A stretch of DNA of 64,000 nt from NCBI RefSeq assembly GCF_001913705.1, contig NZ_MKQD01000065.1, forward strand, positions 124,001 through 188,000. The letters are read 5' to 3'. This DNA comes from Thalassotalea sp. PP2-459 (GTDB lineage: Bacteria > Pseudomonadota > Gammaproteobacteria > Enterobacterales > Alteromonadaceae). Each line of letters opens with the position of its first letter. Position 1 is the stretch's first letter. The notes under the pieces are model-generated. The model was given only the letters and a program-made list of their open reading frames with translations, had not been told where the DNA came from and made no database searches. This document shows positions 56,744 to 64,000 of the stretch, piece after piece. The position numbers were made by a program, and so were the translations under genes.

Positions 56744-59464
56744 ATGATGAAAAATAAAGCGACATATTTAAGTGCTGTACTAGCGAGCAGTTTTGCTCTT
56801 TCCCCATTGTCTATCGCAATCGGTCAAGAGCTTTCAGAAGCTGAAAAATCAGAAGTGGAAGTAATTGAAGTAACGGGTATCAAACGAAGCATGTTTTCAG
56901 CTAATGATGCTAAGCGAAGTTCTGATAGTATTACTGATGGTATTTCTGCGGAAGATTTAGGGGTTTTTCCTGATGGTAATGTTGCTGAATCACTTCAGCG
57001 TATTACCGGTGTTTCGATTGACCGTTCTGGTGGTGAAGGTCGATTTATTACTGTTAGGGGGCTTGGGCCAGAGTTCAATACAGTGCTTGCTAATGGTCGT
57101 ATGTTAGCAACAGAAAATGCAGGTCGAGAGTTTAGCTTAGATGTACTATCAGCCGATTTAATCAATGGTGCTCAGGTATACAAAAGTTCAAATGCGGCAT
57201 TAACGGAAGGGGCGATTGGTGGAACGGTAGATATTACAACATGGCGTCCTTTCCAGATTGAAGGCTCGAAAATGATCGGCTCAGTATCTGGTACATATGA
57301 CACTAATTCAGAAAAAAATGATATAAAAGCCTCTACACTCTACAGTACAACATCTGATGATGACACCATGGGTTTCTTGTTTTCATTGGCCTATAGTCAA
57401 CGTACGGCAAGATTAGACAGCGTGTTTTCTGATGGCTATAGAGATATGGACTTTGATGCAAATCAAACAGCTAATGGTCAGGCCATTACAGGCGCAAAAA
57501 CTCTTGCAGCTCAGCGTTTCCAACTTTTTAACCAAGATCGTGAACGTTTAGGTGGTACTGCGGTATTCCAATGGAAACCTGCAGACGATCATGAAATTAC
57601 AATCGATGGTTTGTTTTCATTGTTTGATGTTGATGATACAAGTTATCAAGCGGCATTCCCGTTAGATGCGGGTAGGTCTCTTGGCTTTAGCGATGTTGTT
57701 GTTGATAGCAATAATTTTGTGACATCGGCTACCAAAGATGGTCGAGTTGACGTGATCAAAGGGGCTAACCCGCGTGATACGCAAACGTTCCAATTCGGTT
57801 ACAATCATAAATGGACCATAAACGAAAACCTCAGCATGGTAGCGGATATTGCTTACTCTGAAGCTGAAGGTAATGGCTATGGTAAAGATAGATTTTTTAT
57901 CGCTAGAGCAGATACTGACGTAACCTTTAATATGGTAGGTGACTTCCCGCAAATTACGACTGGGCAAGATCTTACTGATCCAAGTATTTGGGAGTCGCAT
58001 GTTGTTGCTAAACAAGGTAATGACACGAACGATAGCGTGCTTGAAGCGAAAGTCGACTTTGATTATGTGATAGATGATATGGGAGTGCTTTACGGCACTA
58101 AATTTGGTCTTTACTATTCAGACCGTGAAAAAGACATCAACGCATCATTACGCGGACCTTGTGCAACTTGTTATAATGGCGGAAAAATAAATTATACGGA
58201 CACTTCATTTTTCAGCACATTCAAACCAAGTAATTATATGAGTGAAGCGAGTGGTAACTTCACGAATGCTTGGATAGACTTTAATTTTGATGACTTCCCT
58301 GCTTACTTAACTAGTGAAGCCGCTTTAAGTCAGTTATCAGCAGCTGACAGAGAAAGTATTGAAGCACGCATTGCTGCAGGTGGTTTTGAGCCACAAGCTA
58401 ACCCTGGTGGTAGCGGTAGTGTAACTGAAGAGAGCTTAGCGGCGTATTTTCAATTATCACTAATGGGTGAACGTTGGGATGCGCTAATTGGTGCTCGATA
58501 TATTGAAACGGATCAAGTATCAACAGGTCAATTCCAAGAAATTATCGAATTAGTAGATATTGTTGACCCTGATGGTTTTGTGGAAAACAGAATTGTAACC
58601 TTAAGTGATCCTACGGCTACCTCTTTTAACAATAGCTATTCAGAACTACTACCTAGTGCAAGTATTCGTATAGAGCTGGATGAAGAAGGTGACCTATTAT
58701 TACGTGGTGCATTTTCAGAGTCATTAACACGACCTACAATCAGTAGCTTATCAACTAGAATTAGTTACTCTACCAATGTAGGTGCAGAACGAGTAAGTGC
58801 ATCCAACCCGAACTTAACGCCTTTCAAATCTACTAACTATGACATGTCATTAGAATGGTATTTCAATGACGTTGGTTCGTTAACATTTGCTGCTTTTAAT
58901 AAGCAATTAGATTCATTTCTTACCGTTTCAACGGAGCCTGTTACTATTTTAGGTGTTGAGTTCGGTGATACACGACCACGTAACGGTGGTGAAGGTGAGA
59001 TCACTGGTTATGAAATTGCATATCAGCAAGTGTTTGATACCCTGCCAGCACCATTTGATGGTTTAGGTATCCAAGCCAATTATACAAATATTGATAGTAG
59101 TGCAGACTATAGTGATTTAGGCAATAGTGAAGAGCTAACGCTTGAAGGACTTTCAGAACATAACGCAAATTTAATTTTATTTTATGAAAAAGAACAAGTA
59201 AAAGTAAGATTTGCGTACAATTACCGTTCAGATTTTATCAATGAAGCGGTAAGTTGGATTGGCGGTCCTAAATCGACTGATAACTTTGGTCAATTAGATT
59301 TTAGAGCAAGCTACGATATTAATGATAACTTCCAGGTATTTGTTGAAGGCATTAATATTACGAATGAAACGTTAAGCCAATTCTATGACTTAGATAAAAA
59401 GTTATTATCTGGATATGAAGACTTTGGCTCACGTTATGCCTTAGGTGTAAGAGCGCAGTTCTAA
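56744..59464 (+). CDS. TonB-dependent outer-membrane receptor (third)
   Basis: A 906-residue receptor with a signal peptide (first ~27 residues), a TonB box-like EVEVIEVTG near 38, a plug (LGVFPDGNVAESLQRITGVSIDR, ITVRGLGPEFNTVLANGRM, TEGAIGGTVDITTWRP) and a barrel ending in RAQF. It belongs to the same broad class as the receptor at 11159. ATG codons at 56744 and 56747 both follow AAGGG; either may be used. Followed by a hairpin and then a sulfatase gene, and preceded by alpha-galactosidase genes, it probably imports an alpha-galactoside, perhaps sulfated. Cargo is inferred. Confidence 0.93.
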   Translation: MMKNKATYLSAVLASSFALSPLSIAIGQELSEAEKSEVEVIEVTGIKRSMFSANDAKRSSDSITDGISAEDLGVFPDGNVAESLQRITGVSIDRSGGEGRFITVRGLGPEFNTVLANGRMLATENAGREFSLDVLSADLINGAQVYKSSNAALTEGAIGGTVDITTWRPFQIEGSKMIGSVSGTYDTNSEKNDIKASTLYSTTSDDDTMGFLFSLAYSQRTARLDSVFSDGYRDMDFDANQTANGQAITGAKTLAAQRFQLFNQDRERLGGTAVFQWKPADDHEITIDGLFSLFDVDDTSYQAAFPLDAGRSLGFSDVVVDSNNFVTSATKDGRVDVIKGANPRDTQTFQFGYNHKWTINENLSMVADIAYSEAEGNGYGKDRFFIARADTDVTFNMVGDFPQITTGQDLTDPSIWESHVVAKQGNDTNDSVLEAKVDFDYVIDDMGVLYGTKFGLYYSDREKDINASLRGPCATCYNGGKINYTDTSFFSTFKPSNYMSEASGNFTNAWIDFNFDDFPAYLTSEAALSQLSAADRESIEARIAAGGFEPQANPGGSGSVTEESLAAYFQLSLMGERWDALIGARYIETDQVSTGQFQEIIELVDIVDPDGFVENRIVTLSDPTATSFNNSYSELLPSASIRIELDEEGDLLLRGAFSESLTRPTISSLSTRISYSTNVGAERVSASNPNLTPFKSTNYDMSLEWYFNDVGSLTFAAFNKQLDSFLTVSTEPVTILGVEFGDTRPRNGGEGEITGYEIAYQQVFDTLPAPFDGLGIQANYTNIDSSADYSDLGNSEELTLEGLSEHNANLILFYEKEQVKVRFAYNYRSDFINEAVSWIGGPKSTDNFGQLDFRASYDINDNFQVFVEGINITNETLSQFYDLDKKLLSGYEDFGSRYALGVRAQF

Positions 59465-59484
59465 ATACTATCACGCAAGAAGTT

Positions 59485-59514
59485 CAACATAGCCCCTTTA
59501 TTGGGGCTATGTTG
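59485..59514 (+). terminator. Hairpin between the TonB receptor and the sulfatase
   Basis: A 12-bp perfect stem, CAACATAGCCCC (59485-59496) with GGGGCTATGTTG (59503-59514) and a 6-base loop. The tail is only partly T-rich, so it may be a partial terminator that lowers sulfatase expression relative to the receptor. Confidence 0.65.
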
Positions 59515-59530
59515 TTGTTAAGGTACTTAC

Positions 59531-61078
59531 ATGAAAAATTTAAATTTACTGTTAATCGCTATTTTTATCATCTTCACTTGTCGTGTTGATGCTACAACAA
59601 CAGACACGAAGTTATCAACGACGAAAAAACCACCGAATATTTTATGGATATTTGTTGAAGATATTTCTCCACATTTGGGAACCTACGGTGAAAAGCTAGT
59701 TAAAACTCCTACGTTAGATCAATTGGCACAGAAAGGGAGTAAGTTCACGAATGCTATTGCACCTGCGCCAGTTTGTTCAGCGATGCGCTCAGCTATGATG
59801 ACCGGTCAAATGCAGACTAATTTAGGGATTCAAAATCATCATAGTTCTAGAACACCAGAATCAATGATTCAACTCCCTGAACACGTGAAGACTTTGCCTG
59901 AAATTATGAAAAAGAAGGGATACTTTACGTTTAATAGCGGCAAAGATGATTATAACTTTGAGTACGATAGGTTTGATTTATACAGTGGCGATTACAAAGT
60001 GCACCCTCTGTACGGTAAATCTGGAGTGCCTATTGATTGGAATGCGAGAAAAAATAAAGATCAGCCTTTTTTTGGACAAATCCAACTTAAGGGTGGAAAG
60101 CATATCTTTAATCGGAACATGAAAGATAAGGTGCTTTATCCTATCGACCGTGAAAAAGTAGTTTTACCGCCGTATTATCCTGATGATCCCGTTGTTGTTA
60201 ATGAATGGGCACGTTATTTAGAGTCATTGCAAATAACGGATAGAGAAGTTGCGAGTATTTTAAAACGGTTGAAAGATGATGGTGAGCTTGAAAATACCGT
60301 GGTGTTTTTCTTTGCTGATCATGGTATGCGTTTTTTAAGGCATAAACAGTTTTTATACGAAGGCGGACTTAAAGTGCCTTTTATTGCCTACTGGCAAGGT
60401 CACGAAAATATTGTACAGAAAACAGTTCGTGACGAACAAATTAGCTTACTTGATATTAGTGCAACTACATTAGCGCTTGCTGGTATTGAAAAACCCGATT
60501 ATTTCGAAGGAAATAACTTGTTCGCCCAAAATTATCAAGCGCCAAAATATGTTATTTCAGCGAGAGATAGGTGTGATTTTACGATTGATAGAATACGCTC
60601 TGTTCGCTCTGAAAAATTTAAATATATAAAGAATTTCTATCCTGAACGCTCTGGTATGCAACCTAGTTATCGAGATTATTGGCAACTTACTAAAGTAACA
60701 AAAGAATTATATGAACAAGGAAAGTTAAACGAAATCCAAGCTCAACATTTTCAGCCTCAAAGGCCGGTGGAAGAATTGTATAATTTGGAAAAGGATCCAC
60801 ATGAAATTGTTAACTTGGCTACAGATCCCGCTTATCATTCAGTACTCTTAGAGCATCGGAACGTATTAGAAGACTGGATAAGAACCAGTGGTGATCAAGG
60901 ACAATTCCCTGAGGATGAAGCCGCATTAAAGTTGATGCTAGGTATTTGGGGGGATTTAGCGATAAACCCAGAATACGATGAGTTACGTAAAAAATATCCC
61001 AACCTTTCTGGCTCGCAATTTCCGCTTAAAAATGCGAAATTTAAACGCGTTAATGATAAAAATTACGATGATGATTAA
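59531..61078 (+). CDS. Exported type I sulfatase
   Basis: A 515-residue arylsulfatase-family (S1) enzyme with a signal peptide (near VDA-TT). The metal-binding start PPNILWIFVEDISPHLGTYG lies near 35. The catalytic C82 in PVCSAMRSAMMTGQ fits the C-x-A-x-R signature that the formylglycine-generating enzyme modifies, and FFADHGMRFLRHKQFLYEGG near 255 carries the second metal site. It removes sulfate esters from a glycan or small molecule. It follows a TonB receptor and alpha-galactosidase genes, so a sulfated galactan fragment is a reasonable guess. The formylglycine-generating enzyme is not in this window. AAGG lies seven bases upstream of the ATG. Confidence 0.88.
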   Translation: MKNLNLLLIAIFIIFTCRVDATTTDTKLSTTKKPPNILWIFVEDISPHLGTYGEKLVKTPTLDQLAQKGSKFTNAIAPAPVCSAMRSAMMTGQMQTNLGIQNHHSSRTPESMIQLPEHVKTLPEIMKKKGYFTFNSGKDDYNFEYDRFDLYSGDYKVHPLYGKSGVPIDWNARKNKDQPFFGQIQLKGGKHIFNRNMKDKVLYPIDREKVVLPPYYPDDPVVVNEWARYLESLQITDREVASILKRLKDDGELENTVVFFFADHGMRFLRHKQFLYEGGLKVPFIAYWQGHENIVQKTVRDEQISLLDISATTLALAGIEKPDYFEGNNLFAQNYQAPKYVISARDRCDFTIDRIRSVRSEKFKYIKNFYPERSGMQPSYRDYWQLTKVTKELYEQGKLNEIQAQHFQPQRPVEELYNLEKDPHEIVNLATDPAYHSVLLEHRNVLEDWIRTSGDQGQFPEDEAALKLMLGIWGDLAINPEYDELRKKYPNLSGSQFPLKNAKFKRVNDKNYDDD

Positions 61079-61205
61079 ATTATTGCTCGCTTAAGTTATT
61101 ACCGTTTTGGGCAACTCTAACAGTGCCTAAAGCGGTATTACAAATCACATCGACCATGAAATAACACTTTCTTTTTTGTCCGTTATACAATATTTGTGAG
61201 GTTTT

Positions 61206-61901
61206 GTGAAAAAACACCTGTTAATTACCGGAGCTTCTTCAGGCATTGGTAGAGCACTTGCTATTCTGGCTGAGAATCATCACTGTAAATTAAGTTTATG
61301 TGGCCGAAATGAAAACAAATTAACCCAAACCCTAAAGGAACTTAAACGTTCATCTAATACCGTGGCAGACTCTTTCTGTATTACTGAGAACTCTAGTTTT
61401 AAACGCTTCTTAAGTAAAGCGAATGCAAAGCATGGAGATGTTGATGTGCTTGTTAATTGTGCGGGGCTCAACAATATTCGAAAACAAGCACAAGATATTA
61501 ATACAGAAGAACTCGCATTGATAATGGATGTTAACTTCTATGCCCCCGTGCAGTGTATCAATTCAGTCCTTCCTCAAATGTTAAGCCGCGAACGTGGAAC
61601 AATAGTAAATGTACTATCAACCGTTTGCTTATTTTCAAACCCAGGCATTGCTGCATATACAGCCAGTAAGGCTGCGCTTGATAGTTATACAAAAGTGATG
61701 CGTAAAGAAATTAAACACCAAGGGGTAAAAATGTTATCGATTTACCCAGGAGGTGTAGATACGTATTTCCGTGACAATAGCCGACCAGATTATTTATCTG
61801 CTGAAGAAGTAGCAAAGGCGATTTTTCAACAAATAAATACCGATAATAATACGCACATACATGAATTGGTTATTCGTCCACACTGCGAAGAAAATTTTTA
61901 A
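61206..61901 (+). CDS. Short-chain dehydrogenase/reductase
   Basis: A 231-residue classical SDR with a Rossmann fold. The nucleotide-binding TGASSGIG lies near residue 8, the NCAG stretch near 85, the catalytic Ser in VLSTV near 139, and YTASK near 152. Substrate cannot be predicted; sugars, alcohols and ketones are all possible. It starts with GTG at 61206 shortly after GAGG. It is 127 bases downstream of the sulfatase in the same direction and convergent with the cytochrome gene. No signal peptide is seen, so it is cytoplasmic. Confidence 0.9.
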   Translation: MKKHLLITGASSGIGRALAILAENHHCKLSLCGRNENKLTQTLKELKRSSNTVADSFCITENSSFKRFLSKANAKHGDVDVLVNCAGLNNIRKQAQDINTEELALIMDVNFYAPVQCINSVLPQMLSRERGTIVNVLSTVCLFSNPGIAAYTASKAALDSYTKVMRKEIKHQGVKMLSIYPGGVDTYFRDNSRPDYLSAEEVAKAIFQQINTDNNTHIHELVIRPHCEENF

Positions 61902-61936
61902 ATGTATCTATGTAATCTGCACAATAGGTGTGTATT

Positions 61937-64000
61937 TTAATCTAATAAGTTATTCAAATGCTTATAACTTTTTTCATCATTTATTTTTTGAGCTAAAGAA
62001 ATTCCTAATGTAATTAGTTGTTGATCATTTTTGTAATGGGGTAACTCGTTAATTAACGAATTAAGTGCCTTTTGGGTATCGTTTAAATTATCTAAAGCCA
62101 ACCAATACGTATAGGCAAATAGTATATTATTTGGGGATAGGCTTTTTGCTTTTTCTAGAAATTCAATAGCTCTTGAATGTTTGAATGCTCGAATTAATGA
62201 AAGCGCGTAATTATAATGTAATTGACCAGATTTTGGATTAGCCTTAATGCCTTTTTGAAGGATGCTATGTTCTTTATTCATTTCATGTAGTGTGCGATAA
62301 ATATCGGCTAACGCAATATATGAAGATTCTAGGTATGGCTCTATTTTTATTGCTTGTTTTAGAGATATTATTGCTGGTTTTATTTGATTTAGTTGAAGTT
62401 TTATTAAACTTTCATTTAACCAGCCTTCGCCTCGCCATTTTGCTAAATCATTCGTTGTCATTAATTCACTCAAGGCAAGCTTGAATGCAGCATTATTTTT
62501 TTCTACCAGATTAATTAGGTGTTGAGCGGCTTGAACTCTAACGGCTTTAAATTCATCAGAGAGTAACTTTATGTATGTTTTCTTTCTGTCTTCAGGCGTT
62601 AACAAATAGCCAATTTGTGCTGTTGCAAAACGAATTAGCGGTAATGGGCTATTCACCCAAGGCGCTATCGTTTCATCATGTAGACTTTGTGTTGAATTCG
62701 GTAGTAATAAAATTGCACTCGCTCTATGAATTTCACTTAATGTATTGTCGTTAATAACGGCTTTGTGATGCGCTAAAGACAATCTCTGGTGTGCTTGTAG
62801 TTTTATATACAACTTCTCATTTGTAGATAGCTTATTTTTTCGTGGATAATGTGACTTAATTTGTTCGAGTGACCATTGTGGTGATTTATCTTGATGGCAA
62901 TTATTACAAGCGTTCGGTGTTTGATAATTTATCGTAAGCTCAGGACGAGGTATTTTTAAACTGTGATCTCTTCTGTCATCTACTGTCATGTAGCGGTTAT
63001 TGGGCATATGACAATTTACACATAAGCTGCCAGCAGAATCAGATTTATGAATAAGGTGTGCTGGCTGTTGATAAACTTGTGTACTGTGACACTGCAAACA
63101 TAAAGCATTTCCTTTTGCTTTAATTTTCATTGTATGTGCGTCATGACAATCTAGACAATTAACGCCGGCTTGATACATTTTACTTTGAAGAAAAGAACCG
63201 TATACATACACCTCATGATTTATTTGTCCATCTGCATGATAAAATGGCGACTGTAGCAAGGTAGGTGAAAATTGATCTAGAAAATGTTTATTTTGATCAA
63301 ACCCATCGGTTAAAGGAGTGCGCAGTGCATGACAAGAAAAACAATTATTCATAAAGTTGTTGTTACGCTTAGTGCCGCTCCATTTGGCTACACTTCTATT
63401 AGGTAATAACTGCCAATAGTTATTTGGAAGTTTTTGTTCTTTTTTAACGGTTACTTTCTGAATTCCATGGTTATTAGATAATTTTCCATGACACGACTGA
63501 CAACCAATATTTACATTATCAAACGTGCTATTAAAGATATTTAGTTTTTCATTATAATTTCGCTTTAATCCGTCAGAATGACAATCAGCACACATTCCGT
63601 TCCAATTTTGCAAGGGTTGCTTCCAATGTAAACGATCGTTTGACAGGATCTCTTCATTTGGATGGTTTGGGAACCAACGTTGGCCATTCAACTCTTTTGA
63701 TCTGCTATCCCAAGAATAGGGAAAGACTTGATACCGGCCGGAGGTTGTTTCAATTAAATATTGCTGTAAAGGGTAATGACCGAAGGTATACGCTACCTTG
63801 AATGTATTTTTTTCGTTTTTATTCGAAAGACTTATGAAGTAATCATCATTTTTCGTGAAGAACTCAGCAGTTTGAGAAAAGTGTGACAACTTTGCGTTGT
63901 TAAAGTCCCCTAATACTGTTTTGCTATTGGCGAGTGACATTGCCTTGAAATGATCTGATTGTTGCCAACCACTATATTGTTCACTATGACAATCTACGCA
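61937..64000 (-). CDS. Multiheme cytochrome c with TPR repeats (N-terminus beyond right edge)
   Basis: The frame stays open to the right edge, so the ATG at 63940 is internal; residues upstream of it include a further heme motif, CVDCH, right at the edge. In total eight CxxCH motifs are visible (CVDCH, CADCH, CQSCH, CFSCH, CLDCH, CLQCH, CVNCH, CNNCH), making at least an octaheme cytochrome. The C-terminal ~200 residues are TPR-like repeats (SYIALADIYRTLHEMNKEHS, LHYNYALSLIRAFKHSRAIEFLEKAKSLSP). Such TPR-multiheme proteins probably act in periplasmic electron transfer or nitrogen/sulfur reduction. At least 687 residues are present; the signal peptide lies outside. It is convergent with the SDR gene. 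Confidence 0.88.
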   Translation of the reverse strand, partial: CVDCHSEQYSGWQQSDHFKAMSLANSKTVLGDFNNAKLSHFSQTAEFFTKNDDYFISLSNKNEKNTFKVAYTFGHYPLQQYLIETTSGRYQVFPYSWDSRSKELNGQRWFPNHPNEEILSNDRLHWKQPLQNWNGMCADCHSDGLKRNYNEKLNIFNSTFDNVNIGCQSCHGKLSNNHGIQKVTVKKEQKLPNNYWQLLPNRSVAKWSGTKRNNNFMNNCFSCHALRTPLTDGFDQNKHFLDQFSPTLLQSPFYHADGQINHEVYVYGSFLQSKMYQAGVNCLDCHDAHTMKIKAKGNALCLQCHSTQVYQQPAHLIHKSDSAGSLCVNCHMPNNRYMTVDDRRDHSLKIPRPELTINYQTPNACNNCHQDKSPQWSLEQIKSHYPRKNKLSTNEKLYIKLQAHQRLSLAHHKAVINDNTLSEIHRASAILLLPNSTQSLHDETIAPWVNSPLPLIRFATAQIGYLLTPEDRKKTYIKLLSDEFKAVRVQAAQHLINLVEKNNAAFKLALSELMTTNDLAKWRGEGWLNESLIKLQLNQIKPAIISLKQAIKIEPYLESSYIALADIYRTLHEMNKEHSILQKGIKANPKSGQLHYNYALSLIRAFKHSRAIEFLEKAKSLSPNNILFAYTYWLALDNLNDTQKALNSLINELPHYKNDQQLITLGISLAQKINDEKSYKHLNNLLD

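Noticed and set aside
57662-58015. Open frames of 60-120 codons antisense to the large genes
   Set aside because: They lie wholly inside well-supported genes on the other strand and have no family motifs or ribosome sites.
63900-63940. ATG at 63940 as the true start of the multiheme cytochrome
   Set aside because: The frame stays open upstream to the window edge and includes a CxxCH heme motif, so the protein starts outside the window.

Overview
The window reads as chromosome of a marine gammaproteobacterium of the order Alteromonadales (Colwellia/Thalassotalea-like). This rests on the AT-rich sequence, three large TonB-dependent receptors, a Dld-II-type D-lactate dehydrogenase, a GlyGly-CTERM-like tail, a Vibrio-like sodium/galactose symporter and the many lipoproteins. 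The genus is inferred from gene style and is not proven. I see no rRNA, tRNA, integrase, transposase or CRISPR array.

Positions about 1000-46900 form one large accessory locus for taking up and consuming peptidoglycan. Almost every step of muropeptide breakdown has a gene. The glycan strand is attacked by a lytic-transglycosylase/lysozyme-fold protein (3801), a DigH-like GHL10 glycosidase (6342), a membrane-anchored NagZ-like GH3 (27682) and NamZ (35676). The stem peptide is attacked by two amidases (19614 and the amidase half of 44368), an LD-carboxypeptidase (22256), an NlpC/P60 endopeptidase (29585), PBP4B/beta-lactamase-fold hydrolases (16783, 26026, 44368) and possibly an M14-like peptidase (21426). 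Import could use two TonB receptors (11159, 41280), a sodium/solute symporter (32227), a DUF819 protein (15589), a NagX-like protein (8008) and a NhaC-family carrier (24605). In the cytoplasm AnmK and a MurK-like kinase make MurNAc-6-phosphate. MurQ splits it to GlcNAc-6-phosphate and D-lactate, and D-lactate dehydrogenase (38138) makes pyruvate. L-Ala-D/L-Glu epimerase (31047), D-amino acid transaminase (2365), diaminopimelate decarboxylase (18188) and a D-cysteine desulfhydrase-type enzyme (23479) handle the unusual amino acids. Two RpiR/MurR-type regulators (10080, 37017) lie in the locus. A recurring 15-bp palindrome, roughly RGAATA-NNN-TATTCY, sits in front of many of its genes and is a candidate operator. 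A MurA paralog (14092) is embedded here, which is unexpected.

Positions about 46975-61078 form a second locus that looks dedicated to an alpha-galactoside, perhaps sulfated. It holds a GH36-type alpha-galactosidase, a vSGLT-like symporter, a MelR-like AraC regulator, a GH97 enzyme of the retaining type, a NhaC-family carrier tightly coupled to a cystathionine beta-lyase-type enzyme, a TonB receptor and a sulfatase with a CxAxR formylglycine motif. A short-chain dehydrogenase follows. The right edge cuts a multiheme cytochrome c/TPR protein with at least eight CxxCH motifs. The left edge cuts a GMC oxidoreductase.

Several enzymes that are cytoplasmic recycling enzymes in Escherichia coli or Bacillus (NagZ, LdcA, the YkfC-type NlpC/P60 enzyme) carry export signals here. 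Together with the TonB receptors, this suggests the locus feeds on external cell-wall debris rather than only recycling the cell's own wall.
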